A stretch of 64,000 nucleotides of DNA from Streptomyces narbonensis. Lineage in GTDB: Bacteria; Actinomycetota; Actinomycetes; Streptomycetales; Streptomycetaceae. The notes under the pieces were generated by a model that saw only the letters and a list, made by a program, of their open reading frames with translations, searched no databases and had not been told where the DNA came from. Made by a program: the position numbers and the translations under genes. The stretch covers positions 620,001 through 684,000 of the forward strand of contig NZ_BMSF01000001.1 of assembly GCF_014649015.1 (NCBI RefSeq), read 5' to 3'. Each line of letters opens with the position of its first letter. Within the stretch, counting starts at the first letter, position 1. Below, piece by piece: positions 1-9,100 of this stretch.

Positions 1-3000
1 CCTTCAGCAACCCGGGCCGGGGGCTGAGCACCTTCGTCCGGTTCGCGTACAACAGCCAGGACACCTCGGACACGGTCGCCGGTCACGGCTGGTCGATGCA
101 GGCCGCGGGACCGATCCGGCTCGGCGCGCCGCTGGACTTCCATCCGAATCCGAATCCGACGGAGATCCGGCTCCCGGACGGCGACGGCACCACGCACGTC
201 TTCCGCAAGCAGGCGGACGGCACGTGGAAGGCCCCGGCGGGCGTCCACTACAAGGTCACGATGAAGGCGGGCCTGGACTGCAAGCCGACCAAGGACCCGG
301 TCCCCGATGCCTGGACGCTCACGCGCCCGGACGGCACCCGGTTCCTGTTCGGCTGCGACGGCTACATGACCTCGACGGTGGACAGGAACGGCAACACGCA
401 GACGTTCACCTACGAGGAGCGCAAGTCCAACAACAAGCCGACCAAGTTCCTGACCTACATCACGGACCCGGCCGGCCGACAGACGCTCACCGTCGACTAC
501 TACAAGAAGGGTGACGCGTCCTACGAGTACATCAACGACCTGGGCGCGAAGGTCACGGGATCGAACCTGACCAACACCAAGATCTACGACCACGTGAAGT
601 CCATGACGGACATCTCCGGCCGCAAGATCGCCTTCTATTACACCGCCAAGGGCCTGCTCGGCCAGACAACCGACGGCGTCGGCTCCAGCCAGCCCAAGGA
701 CTTCAGGTTCACCTACGACGCCACGCAGGGGAACAAGAACGTCAAGCTGGTCGAGGCCACCGACCCGCGCGGCAACGCCACCCAGCTCGCGTACCACGCG
801 CCGCAGGCCGGTGACGACCCGAAGTACCACTGGTGGACCAAGACGATCACCGACCGTCTGCAGGGCACCACGGGCTTCGCCTACGGGGTGAACGCGGCCA
901 ATGCGAAGTTCACCGACACCGAGGTCACCGACGCCGAGTCCCGCGTTACCGACCACGTGACGGACGACTTCGGCCGTCCTGTGCAGACGACGAACGCCAA
1001 GTCGCAGACCACGAAGATGTCGTGGGACGCCGACAACAACGTCACGTACCTGGAGGAGGCCAACGGCGCCAAGACCGCCTACTGCTACGACCAGAAGACG
1101 GGCTACCCCCTCTGGTCGCGTGACGCGGAGAACAACAAGGCCGGTGTGCCTGCGCCCGCGGACTGCGCACCGGGAACCTACCCGGCGAACTCCTCCCGCT
1201 ACGGCTACCAGACCCGCCTCGACGGTTTCTCGGCCGACCTCTCCACCAAGACGTCTCCGGAGGGCCGCACCTGGCAGTTCGGCTATGACGCGTTCGGCAA
1301 CCTGAAGACGGTCACCGACCCGAAGGGCGTCGCCACCGCGACGGCGGGCGACTACACCACGTCGTACGCCTACGACTCCTACGGCCGGCAGACCAAGGCG
1401 ACGGACGCCAACGGCAACCCGACGACCAACGGTGACTTCGGGCCGACCGGATACCCGGCGACCATCACCGACGCACTGGGCAAGTCCACGACGTACGCCT
1501 ACGACGGGCGCGGGCAGGTCACCGAGGTGACCGACGCGCTGGGCAAGAAGACCACGCAGACGTACGACACCTACGGGCGCCCGCTGGTCAGGACCGTTCC
1601 GAAGGACCAGGCCGCCGGCGTCCTGATCACCACGCCCGCTCCGGTGTACGACGCGAACGACAACGTCACGTCCTCCACCGCGGTCACCGGGGCCGTCTAC
1701 ACCGCGGTCTACGACGCGGCGGACCAGGCCGTGTCCACGTCCGACCCGAAGGACACCGCGGCTTCGGCGGCGCGGACCACGAACTACACCTACGACAAGG
1801 CCGGAAACGTCCGGACCGTCACCGAACCGAAGGGCACGCTGACGGCGGCGGATCCCTCGGACTACGTCACGACGCTGTCGTACGACGAGATCCACCAGCT
1901 CACGACGGTGCAGGACGCCGCCGGGGACAAGATCTCCTACGCCTACGACAACGTGGGCAACGAGACCCTGGTCGTCGACCCGAAGAAGAACGCCACCGCA
2001 GACACCACCGACTACACCTCGAAGACCGACTACGACCTGAACCACCGCGTCGTCTCGGTCACCGACCCGGCGGGGAACACCACCCGGCAGTCCTATGACA
2101 AGGACTCGCTCGTCGTCTCGACGACGGACGCGGAGAACAACACCACCACCTTCACCTACGACGAGCGCGGGAAGCGCAGCGAGGCAAAGGTCCCGCACAA
2201 GAACACGGCTCCGGTCACCTACCGGACCACGAAGTACGAGTACGACCAGGTCGGCAACACCACCAAGGTGATCACGCCGCGCGGCGCCGAGACCTCGGCC
2301 GCCGACGACTTCGCCTCGCGGACCGAGTACGACGCGCTGAACCGTCCGGTGAAGCAGTTCCAGCCGTACGACCCGAGCGACACCCGCTACAACGACCCGA
2401 ACGTCTACATCCAGACCTCCTACGACGCCGTGGGTCGCGTGGCCACGTCCTCGCTGCCGCCGTCGGAGGGCCAGACGGTCCGCAGCGACACGGACTACAG
2501 CTACTTCGACAACGGCTGGACCAAGTCGTCCACCGACCCGTGGGACATCTCCACGACCTACGACTACAACGAGTCGGGCCAGCAGACGGCCCGCACGCTT
2601 GCTTCCGCCGGTGGCTCCTCGAACCGGACCATGACGTGGTCGTACTACCCGGACGGCAAGATCCGGTCCAAGGCCGACGACGGTGTCCCGGTCGGCAGCG
2701 CGGTCGTCCTGGTCGACAACTCGGACACCCAGAACACGTCCGCGACGGGCACCTGGAACAGCGGCGACATCGTCGGCCAGCACGGCTACGACCACCGCAC
2801 CCACGCCGCCGGCACCGGGACCGACGCCTTCAGCTGGAAGCTCGGCATCCCCAAGGACGGCACGTACACCGCGTACGTGAAGTACCCGAAGGTCACGGGC
2901 GCCGCGACGTCGGCGAAGTACACGGTCAAGCACGCCACCGGCACGGTGGACGTGACCAGGGACCAGTCCGCCGCCACCGGGACCTGGGTCAGCCTGGGCT

Positions 3001-5294
3001 CGTACACCTTCACCCGGGGCAACACCGCCGAGCTGAAGCTGGCGCAGAACAGCGGCGGCACCGTGGTGGCCGACGCGGTCAAGCTGGTCCGGGACACCGC
3101 GGGCGAGACCGACGCGGAGAAGCACAGCTTCTCCTACGCGTATGACGTCAACGGCAACATGACGTCGATCGACGACACCTCCTCCGGTGCGAAGGTCGAC
3201 GCATACACGATCGCCTACACGGGCCTCAACCAGGTCCAGAAGGTGACCGAGGCCCTGTCCGGCCAGGAGAAGAAGGCGACGTCCTACACGTACGACGCCA
3301 ACGGCCTCACGGACACGGTCACCCATCCCGACCAGCACTCCGCGTACGCCTACGACCCGCGTGACCTGGTCAAGACCGTCACGGTCGGGAAGACGGCCAC
3401 GGACACCTCGCCGAAGGTGACCTCCTACACGTACACCGCACGCGGCCAGAAGCTGAAGGAGACCAAGGCCAACGACAACACCGTCGACTACGGCTACTTC
3501 CTCGACGGCGCGCTCAGGTCCACGTCGGAGAAGAAGGCGAACGGCACCCTCGTCGCCTCGCACACCTACGCCTACGACGCCAACGGCAACAAGGCGCAGG
3601 ACGTGGCGAGGAAGATGAACGCCGACAACCACACGGCGTACCTCGACTCCACTACCGACTACACCTACGACCCGGCCGACCGGCTGGCCCGGACGGTCAA
3701 GACGGGCAACGGCGCGGGTACGGATTCGTACGTCCACGACGCCAACGCCAACGTCATCAGCCAGACGGTCAAGGGAACGTCGACCACCTTCCACTACGAC
3801 CGCAACCGGTTGCAGTCCGCTTCCACCTCGGGGCTCACCGCCGACTACACCTACGACCCCTTCGGCCGCCAGGAGTCGGTCACCAGCGGCGGACAGGTCG
3901 TCTCCCGCACCGTCTACGACGGATTCGACCACGTCGTCGAGTCCCAGAAGATGGACGACACGGGTGCCCTGAAGTCGACCACGTACGCCTTCGATCCGCT
4001 GGACCGGACCGCTTCGAAGACGGCGGGTGGAGAGACGACCGAGTTCACCTACCTCGGCCTGTCGAGCGAGGTGCTGAACGAAGAGGTCGCCGGCGAGCTG
4101 ACCAAGTCCTACCAGTACAGCCCGTGGGGCGAGCGGCTCTCCCAGATCAAGCACAACGCGGACGGCACGACCGAGGACTCGTTCTACGGTTACAACAGCC
4201 ACACCGACGTGGAGACGCTGACCGACGGCGCCGGCGACACCAAGGCCACGTACGGCTACAGCGCCTACGGTTCCGACGACACGTCGGAGTTCACGGGTGC
4301 GGACAAGCCCGACCCGGCCGCGCCGGGCAAGGAGGAGTACAACCCCTACCGGTACAACGCGAAGCGCTGGGACGCCCAGTCCGGCACTTACGACATGGGC
4401 TTCCGCGACTACGACCCGGGCCTGAACCGATTCACCACCCGTGACATGTACAACGGTGCCCTGGCCGACATGGGCCTCGGCAGCGACCCCTACACGGGCA
4501 ACCGTTACGCCTTCACCGGCGGCAACCCCGTCAGCCGTGTCGAGCTGGACGGCCACTGCTTCGGCTGGGGCTGGTGCGAGGACGCGGTCGATGCCGGCGG
4601 GGACGCCCTGGACTCGACGCTGGACTGGGTCGACCACAACTCCGACGCACTGCTCGACGCGGGTGGCAGCCTGCTCGAAATGGCCGGTGGCATCGGCTCG
4701 ATGGCCGGCGGTGCCACGCTCATCGCCGGATCCGTCGTCGGGTGCGTGGCGGGTGCGATTCCGACGATCGGTACCGTCTGCATCGCCAGTGCGGCCGGTG
4801 TGGTCGGCGGAGCTTCCCTCATCACCGCGGGTGCGTTCCTCTCCGTGCACGGTGCGATGGGGCTCGGAGACAGCATCGCGCGGATGGAGAGCACCGACGG
4901 AGGTGGCGGCTCCGGATCGTCCACGACTCCCGAGGTGGGGTCCCAGAACCCGGACGTCACGTGGAGCACGAAGGAGTACGACGGCTGGCAGCACACCCTC
5001 GACAGGCACCGGATCGGTGGCAAGGAGTACGACGCGGAGGACAAGGGTGCCTTCATCGGCAAGGAGAAGAAGGTCAAGGCCTGGATCCAGCAGGTCGTGA
5101 AGAACAACGAGGCGCAGAAGAACACCGACGGCCGTGACGGCTGGGTGTACGAGGGCCGAGTCAACGCCGGCACCGAAGGTGTCGGAATTCTCAGCGACAA
5201 GCAGAGTCGCGGTATGTCCCACAAGACGGCATACGGGATCAGGGTCATCCTCAATCCTGACGGAAGTCTGCGGACTGCCCACCCCATTCCGTAG
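1..5294 (+). CDS. RHS-repeat polymorphic toxin (5' end outside window)
   Basis: The reading frame is already open at base 3 (peptide FSNPGRGLSTFVRF) and ends at TAG 5292-5294, so the N-terminus lies upstream of the window; the ATG at 96 is internal. Dozens of YD repeats of the type YDxxGR / TxYxYD run from about 700 to 4450 and end in the RHS core closing signature (YNAKRWDAQSGTYDMGFRDY ... NRYAFTGGNP). In the middle (about 2700-3100) sits a golvesin C-terminal-like beta domain with the hallmarks TGTW, YVKYP and VVADAVKLV. After the core comes a hydrophobic Gly/Ala-rich pre-toxin stretch (about 4660-4870) and a charged C-terminal module (about 4950-5294) with HTLDRHRIGG and a final IRVILNPDGSLRTAHPIP. 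That module looks like a small RNase-type toxin tip, but I cannot assign the family. RHS cages normally release this tip into competitors. The next gene is the likely immunity gene. Confidence 0.9.
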   Translation, partial: FSNPGRGLSTFVRFAYNSQDTSDTVAGHGWSMQAAGPIRLGAPLDFHPNPNPTEIRLPDGDGTTHVFRKQADGTWKAPAGVHYKVTMKAGLDCKPTKDPVPDAWTLTRPDGTRFLFGCDGYMTSTVDRNGNTQTFTYEERKSNNKPTKFLTYITDPAGRQTLTVDYYKKGDASYEYINDLGAKVTGSNLTNTKIYDHVKSMTDISGRKIAFYYTAKGLLGQTTDGVGSSQPKDFRFTYDATQGNKNVKLVEATDPRGNATQLAYHAPQAGDDPKYHWWTKTITDRLQGTTGFAYGVNAANAKFTDTEVTDAESRVTDHVTDDFGRPVQTTNAKSQTTKMSWDADNNVTYLEEANGAKTAYCYDQKTGYPLWSRDAENNKAGVPAPADCAPGTYPANSSRYGYQTRLDGFSADLSTKTSPEGRTWQFGYDAFGNLKTVTDPKGVATATAGDYTTSYAYDSYGRQTKATDANGNPTTNGDFGPTGYPATITDALGKSTTYAYDGRGQVTEVTDALGKKTTQTYDTYGRPLVRTVPKDQAAGVLITTPAPVYDANDNVTSSTAVTGAVYTAVYDAADQAVSTSDPKDTAASAARTTNYTYDKAGNVRTVTEPKGTLTAADPSDYVTTLSYDEIHQLTTVQDAAGDKISYAYDNVGNETLVVDPKKNATADTTDYTSKTDYDLNHRVVSVTDPAGNTTRQSYDKDSLVVSTTDAENNTTTFTYDERGKRSEAKVPHKNTAPVTYRTTKYEYDQVGNTTKVITPRGAETSAADDFASRTEYDALNRPVKQFQPYDPSDTRYNDPNVYIQTSYDAVGRVATSSLPPSEGQTVRSDTDYSYFDNGWTKSSTDPWDISTTYDYNESGQQTARTLASAGGSSNRTMTWSYYPDGKIRSKADDGVPVGSAVVLVDNSDTQNTSATGTWNSGDIVGQHGYDHRTHAAGTGTDAFSWKLGIPKDGTYTAYVKYPKVTGAATSAKYTVKHATGTVDVTRDQSAATGTWVSLGSYTFTRGNTAELKLAQNSGGTVVADAVKLVRDTAGETDAEKHSFSYAYDVNGNMTSIDDTSSGAKVDAYTIAYTGLNQVQKVTEALSGQEKKATSYTYDANGLTDTVTHPDQHSAYAYDPRDLVKTVTVGKTATDTSPKVTSYTYTARGQKLKETKANDNTVDYGYFLDGALRSTSEKKANGTLVASHTYAYDANGNKAQDVARKMNADNHTAYLDSTTDYTYDPADRLARTVKTGNGAGTDSYVHDANANVISQTVKGTSTTFHYDRNRLQSASTSGLTADYTYDPFGRQESVTSGGQVVSRTVYDGFDHVVESQKMDDTGALKSTTYAFDPLDRTASKTAGGETTEFTYLGLSSEVLNEEVAGELTKSYQYSPWGERLSQIKHNADGTTEDSFYGYNSHTDVETLTDGAGDTKATYGYSAYGSDDTSEFTGADKPDPAAPGKEEYNPYRYNAKRWDAQSGTYDMGFRDYDPGLNRFTTRDMYNGALADMGLGSDPYTGNRYAFTGGNPVSRVELDGHCFGWGWCEDAVDAGGDALDSTLDWVDHNSDALLDAGGSLLEMAGGIGSMAGGATLIAGSVVGCVAGAIPTIGTVCIASAAGVVGGASLITAGAFLSVHGAMGLGDSIARMESTDGGGGSGSSTTPEVGSQNPDVTWSTKEYDGWQHTLDRHRIGGKEYDAEDKGAFIGKEKKVKAWIQQVVKNNEAQKNTDGRDGWVYEGRVNAGTEGVGILSDKQSRGMSHKTAYGIRVILNPDGSLRTAHPIP

Positions 5295-5322
5295 TCACTC
5301 TGCGTGATAGCGTCCCATTCAT

Positions 5323-5356
5323 GCCTGTGCCCGGCGGAATTCCGCCGGGCACAGGC
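5323..5356. repeat. Perfect 34-bp palindrome between toxin and immunity genes
   Basis: GCCTGTGCCCGGCGGAA is followed with no spacer by its exact reverse complement, giving 17-bp arms around a central GAATTC. It lies 29 bp after the toxin stop and 39 bp before the immunity start. As RNA it could act as a terminator or attenuator limiting read-through; as DNA it could be an operator. No T-tract follows. Confidence 0.8.
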
Positions 5357-5394
5357 GGCCGACCGGCCACAGAATCGAAAGGTTTCACCAAGCG

Positions 5395-5868
5395 ATGTTT
5401 CTCCTTGAGTTCGATCACGACTCGGTCAGGGAGCCTTCCGAGAAGCAGGCCGCCGATCTGGCGGCGACGAGCGAGATGAACCTGCGCTACGGATACTTCG
5501 AGACGAGGATCTTCATCGCGGCGACGGGATTCGAAGCCGAGAGGATGAAATCCCCCCTGCTCGACTTCGTTCACTGTGCCCTCCTGGCGGCGCAGGCCGT
5601 CTCCCATGGGCAGCCCGGCCGCATCAGCTTCACCGAGAGCAGCCTGCTGATCGAATTCCTCCCTTCGGGCGAGGAGCTGACGGTCCTGCGGTCGTGGGAT
5701 CCCGTCCCCGGATCATGCGCGGCAATTGATTTCCTGGAATCGGTTCTCCGATTCTCCGTCGACGCGCTGAAAAGCATCGGCGAACGTCATCCCGACTTCC
5801 GGCGAAACGCTTACCACGAGACCCTGAGCCGCATGATCGAGGAAGTGGAACCGGCTCCTGGCAGGTGA
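5395..5868 (+). CDS. Putative immunity protein for the RHS toxin
   Basis: A 157-aa acidic soluble protein with no signal peptide or membrane segment. I do not recognise its family. The position directly downstream of an RHS toxin, on the same strand with about 100 bp between, is the standard place for a cognate immunity gene, which would bind and neutralise the toxin C-terminus in the cytoplasm. The ATG at 5395 is preceded by a GAAAGG Shine-Dalgarno-like stretch about 11 bases upstream. The N-terminal MFLLEFDHDS and the mixed alpha/beta pattern ending in an amphipathic helix (SVDALKSIGERHPDFR) resemble small immunity folds in general. The function is inferred only from context. Confidence 0.6.
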   Translation: MFLLEFDHDSVREPSEKQAADLAATSEMNLRYGYFETRIFIAATGFEAERMKSPLLDFVHCALLAAQAVSHGQPGRISFTESSLLIEFLPSGEELTVLRSWDPVPGSCAAIDFLESVLRFSVDALKSIGERHPDFRRNAYHETLSRMIEEVEPAPGR

Positions 5869-5960
5869 GGGCGTGCGATATCCGGCCGGGGACATGAGGG
5901 GCCGCTCGCCTCGGGTGGCGGAGCGCCCCGCGCCGGACCTCCGTCTTCCGTGCGACGCCT

Positions 5961-5995
5961 CGCGGCCGGGGCCCTGTGGAAGGGTCCCGGCCGCG
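5961..5995. terminator. Hairpin terminator between convergent genes
   Basis: Arms CGCGGCCGGGGCCCT and AGGGTCCCGGCCGCG (14 of 15 pairs) enclose a 5-base loop, between the immunity gene (+) and the amidase gene (-). It probably works in both directions. Confidence 0.75.
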
Positions 5996-6018
5996 GTGGT
6001 GCGTCAGTGGCGTGCTCG

Positions 6019-7614
6019 TCAGTTTCCGGTGGCGTACGGGGAACTGCCCGCGGCCGTACGGATACCGGGGAGCTCGGAGTACAGGCTCGCGCCGGGGCAG
6101 AGCGTGGCGTAGCCGTCACGGTGCCCGGAGACGGTGAACAGGGTGGCGGCCTGTCCCTTGGTCCACACACCGGTGTCGGCGGCGGCGGTGAGCGTCACCT
6201 TCGCCTCCGGGTCGACGCCGTGCAGACCGAGCTTCCAGGCGGCGAGGTCGGCGATGGCCTGCTTGGCCGCGGCGGTCGGCGTGCCGCCGTTCTCGTAGTC
6301 GCCGAGCAGCGAGATGCCCGAGGAGTAGCTGTTGAACCCGTAGGTGTGCGCCCCGAGGACGGGCCGGTCCACGCCGCCCGCGCGGCCCTCGAAGACCGTG
6401 CCGCACTTGTCGACGAAGAAGTTGTAGCCGACGTCGTTCCAGCCGTTCGTCTTCACGTGGTACGTGAGGATCGCGCGGATGATGGCCGGAGAGTCGGCGC
6501 AGGTGTAGTCGTTCGTCCCGGCGGTGTGGTGGACGAAGACGGCGTCGACCTTGTTCAGGTACGAGGGCGGGTCCTGGACGAGCGACTCGTCCGCGCCCCA
6601 GCCGGCACGGCTGACGATGGCGGGGGAGGAGCCCGTGGGTTCCTCCGTGGGCACCGTGCTGGGGGCCGGGTCCGTGGGGGACTCGCTGGTGGGAGGCTCG
6701 GTCGAGGGCCCCTCGGTGGGGCCGTCGGTGGGAGCCCCGGGAGCCCCGGTGGGAGCCTCGGTGGGCTCGTCGGTGGGAGCCTCGGTGGGCTCGTCGGTCG
6801 GAATCCCGGTGGGTGCGTCCGTCGGAATCCCGGTCGGGCCGTCGGTCGGAGCTTCGGTGGGGCCGTCGGTCGGGACCCCGGTGGGAGCCTCGGTGGGCTC
6901 GTCGGTCGGGGCCCCGGTGGGAGCCTCGGTGGGCTCGTTTGTCGGGACCCCGGTGGGTGCGTCCGTCGGAGTCTCGGTCGGCGCGTCCGTCGTCGGCGCG
7001 GGGGCGGAGGGTTCCGGGGCGGGGCCGGCGGAGGTGGTCTGCGTCGCGTCGGGCTTGCCGCTTCCCTTTCCGCCGCCCTTGCCCTTGCCCTTGACGGTCT
7101 CGCCGGGATCGATCATGTCGAGGCGGAGCGCATCGGGCACCGCGGTCTCCCCGCCGTCCGCGACGACCCGCGCCTCGACCCCGTCCGACGGGCCCACCCA
7201 CAGCGGCTCCGAGGCGCCCCGTACCTCCGTCGCCCCGCCCTCGGCGGACTCCGGTGGCCGTACGTCGAAGTCGAGGTCGCGCCATGCGCTCCACTCGCCG
7301 GTGGCCGCCTCGCGCGTACGTATCTGAGCGGTGCCCTCGAAGGTGTCGCCCCCGTCCTCCCACGAAACGCCGATGAGCGAGAACGTCTGCGTCCCGGTGC
7401 GCGGGAGCGCTCGCTTCTTCGGGTCCTTGCCCTCCAGGGCCAGTACATGGGCCTTCGCCGACCGGGTCCCCTCGCCGGGCCCGGTGGTCTCGCCATCCGC
7501 CGAGGCGGCGACGGCGGTCACGGCCGTGCCTCCCAGGACGACCACTCCTGCCGCGAGCCACGTCACGCGCTTCCTACCGCTTGCCCGCCTGGCGCGGACC
7601 CCTCTCGGACTCAT
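6019..7614 (-). CDS. Secreted peptidoglycan-recognition protein / N-acetylmuramoyl-L-alanine amidase
   Basis: A 531-aa exported protein. A basic N-terminus and hydrophobic helix (WLAAGVVVLGGTAVTAVAAS) form a Sec-type signal. An N-terminal beta region (about 45-170) is followed by a Lys/Gly patch and a long PT-rich stalk built from PTEAPTG / PTDEPTG units (about 205-330). The C-terminal amidase_2/PGRP domain (about 335-520) starts with SRAGWGADES and carries VHHTAG and SGHRDG..TLCPG, the zinc ligands (two His and Cys) expected in active amidases. It should cleave the MurNAc-L-Ala bond in peptidoglycan outside the cell. ATG start at 7614, with AAGGGAT about 6 bases upstream. A hairpin terminator follows the gene. 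Confidence 0.9.
   Translation of the reverse strand: MSPRGVRARRASGRKRVTWLAAGVVVLGGTAVTAVAASADGETTGPGEGTRSAKAHVLALEGKDPKKRALPRTGTQTFSLIGVSWEDGGDTFEGTAQIRTREAATGEWSAWRDLDFDVRPPESAEGGATEVRGASEPLWVGPSDGVEARVVADGGETAVPDALRLDMIDPGETVKGKGKGGGKGSGKPDATQTTSAGPAPEPSAPAPTTDAPTETPTDAPTGVPTNEPTEAPTGAPTDEPTEAPTGVPTDGPTEAPTDGPTGIPTDAPTGIPTDEPTEAPTDEPTEAPTGAPGAPTDGPTEGPSTEPPTSESPTDPAPSTVPTEEPTGSSPAIVSRAGWGADESLVQDPPSYLNKVDAVFVHHTAGTNDYTCADSPAIIRAILTYHVKTNGWNDVGYNFFVDKCGTVFEGRAGGVDRPVLGAHTYGFNSYSSGISLLGDYENGGTPTAAAKQAIADLAAWKLGLHGVDPEAKVTLTAAADTGVWTKGQAATLFTVSGHRDGYATLCPGASLYSELPGIRTAAGSSPYATGN
6640..6990 (-). repeat. PT-rich tandem repeats inside the amidase gene
   Basis: On the + strand the unit GGTGGGAGCCTCGGTGGGCTCGTCGGT and close variants recur with a 12-base basic period. 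They encode alternating PTEAP/PTGAP/PTDEP tetrapeptides. This is a low-complexity cell-wall-spanning stalk and is likely variable in length by slippage. Confidence 0.85.
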
Positions 7615-7706
7615 GTCCCATCCCTTGTGCGCAGCTGATCAGATCCGCGGCCGGTCGCCTGCGGCTGTTCGTTCGCGGGACGGGAAAACGAGGGAGGGCA
7701 GCACGA

Positions 7707-7728
7707 ATTGAGAGCCACCGGGCTCAAT
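7707..7728. promoter_or_regulatory. Inverted repeat upstream of the amidase gene
   Basis: ATTGAG and CTCAAT arms (6 bp) surround AGCCACCGGG, about 95 bp upstream of the amidase start codon. It is a possible operator; no regulator gene is adjacent. The surrounding 7615-7871 shows no gene. Confidence 0.3.
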
Positions 7729-7794
7729 CGCCCTTCGGCTCAGGAGAGTTGGGTCCCCACGTTCCCGCCCGCGGCGCAGCGTTTATACACGACG

Positions 7795-7822
7795 TGCCCG
7801 CTCAGGCGCACCCGAGCGGGCA
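7795..7822. terminator. Hairpin terminator after the GAP-family gene
   Basis: TGCCCGCTC and GAGCGGGCA (9-bp perfect arms, 10-base loop) lie just downstream of the minus-strand GAP-family gene that ends at 7872. Confidence 0.6.
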
Positions 7823-7871
7823 AATCGGACAGCAGGTGTTCGCGGCGTGGCCGACGAGAATCCGGGCCGCG

Positions 7872-8546
7872 TCAGCCCGTGAGCTGGTACAGGCTCCTGC
7901 CGACCAGCCACAGGCCGAGGAGGAGGCAGATGAGGACGATCGCCTGGTCCTTGTGGCGGGACAGCCAGGAGCGCAGGCGTATCAGGTTGTGCTGGGCCTT
8001 CTCCGGGGCGAAGACCATGTACAGCTCCATGGCCAGCAGGGTGGCGGTGGCCAGGAGGCAGAAGCCGAGGAGGGCCAGGAAGGAGGCCGTGTGGGAGAGG
8101 TCGGCCTTCACCACGGTGGCGGCCGCGGCGCTGACCATTCCCCAGGGCTGCAGGAGGACCGCGAGTCCGGCCGCCGACCACGCCGAGGCCTGGTTCATGC
8201 GGGATGACAGCGACTTCTTCGAGTCCCCCGTGGGAGAGGGACCGGACCCGGTCGTGGCCGGGTGGCGGTGGCGGCGGCGGTGTTCGCCGTACACGATCAG
8301 GCCCAGGCCGATGACCAGCATGGCCACCGAGGCCACGAACGAGGGCGGGGAGCGTGGCGCGGGCGGCTGTCCGCCCGTGAAGAGCAGGACCATGGCGATC
8401 ACGGCCACCAGGCAGGCGAGCCAGGCGAGGATGAAGGCCAGCCCCTTGTACAACCCGCGGGGCGCGGACACGACCAGCACGAAGGCCATCCCTGGCAGCG
8501 GGTAGAGCGTGATGGCCAGGCCGATGAAGACCAGATCGAGGATCAT
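7872..8546 (-). CDS. GAP-family (Sap/LysE-like) membrane protein
   Basis: A 224-aa integral membrane protein with about six hydrophobic segments and two Pro/His/Arg-rich cytoplasmic stretches (for example GEHRRRHRHPATTGSGPSPT). The pattern matches the GAP/Sap (sulfolipid-1-addressing protein-like) family, related to LysE exporters: an N-terminal glycine/proline-rich helix (YPLPGMAFVLVVSAPRG), a break, and a second half starting at about 125. Such proteins are thought to export or position small molecules or lipids; no substrate can be read from the sequence. The gene starts 19 bp after the SHOCT gene stop on the same strand, so the two are probably one operon. The ATG at 8546 has only a weak Shine-Dalgarno. 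Confidence 0.75.
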   Translation of the reverse strand: MILDLVFIGLAITLYPLPGMAFVLVVSAPRGLYKGLAFILAWLACLVAVIAMVLLFTGGQPPAPRSPPSFVASVAMLVIGLGLIVYGEHRRRHRHPATTGSGPSPTGDSKKSLSSRMNQASAWSAAGLAVLLQPWGMVSAAAATVVKADLSHTASFLALLGFCLLATATLLAMELYMVFAPEKAQHNLIRLRSWLSRHKDQAIVLICLLLGLWLVGRSLYQLTG

Positions 8547-8565
8547 GTGCGCGCGCCCCCGCGCG

Positions 8566-8982
8566 TCAGCCGGCGAGGACCTTGGCCTTGGCCTGTGCGA
8601 ACTCGGCCTCCGTGATCGCGCCGCGGTCCTTCAGCTCCGCGAGCCGCGCCAGCTCGTCCGCGTGGCCGCCGCCCGTTCCGGCGGTCTCCCGTACGTAGGA
8701 CTGGAACTGCTCCTCGTTCCGGCGGACCCGGGCCAGCTCGCGTTCGCCCATGCCCTTGCCCCGGGCGATCAGGTAGACGAACACGCCCAGGAAGGGCAGC
8801 AGGATGACGAACGCGGTCCATCCCGCCTTGCCCCAGCCGCCCAGCTCGTCGTCGCGGAAGATGTCGCCGATGACGCGGAACAGCAGCATGAACCAGAGGA
8901 TCCACAGGAAGATCATCAACATGGTCCAGAACATGTTGAGCAGCGGGTAGTCCACTGCCAGGTTCACCATCGAGTCCTTCAT
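8566..8982 (-). CDS. SHOCT-domain membrane protein
   Basis: A 138-aa protein. I chose the ATG at 8982 (MKDSMVNLAVDY) because AGGAG lies 8 bases upstream; longer frames add shadow sequence. Two transmembrane helices (about 12-35 and 52-72) resemble the PLDc_N-type membrane pair seen in many actinobacterial small proteins. A charged linker and a C-terminal SHOCT motif (LARLAELKDRGAITEAEFAQAKAKVL) follow. SHOCT modules are oligomerisation-type short C-terminal domains of uncertain function. The gene is upstream of and probably co-transcribed with the GAP-family gene. Confidence 0.8.
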   Translation of the reverse strand: MKDSMVNLAVDYPLLNMFWTMLMIFLWILWFMLLFRVIGDIFRDDELGGWGKAGWTAFVILLPFLGVFVYLIARGKGMGERELARVRRNEEQFQSYVRETAGTGGGHADELARLAELKDRGAITEAEFAQAKAKVLAG

Positions 8983-9100
8983 GGCCGATCTCCTGCCGGT
9001 CGTGACGGACCGCGGCTGCCCGTTCGGAAGCCTCGGTCCGGCGAGACGAACTACCTTCAGGGTGCGCTGTGGCGGAGTGCACCGCACTCCGGACGGTCGG

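Noticed and set aside
6640..6990. Possible CRISPR-like repeat
   Set aside because: Repeats are contiguous, without unique spacers, and lie in the coding frame of a PT-rich stalk.
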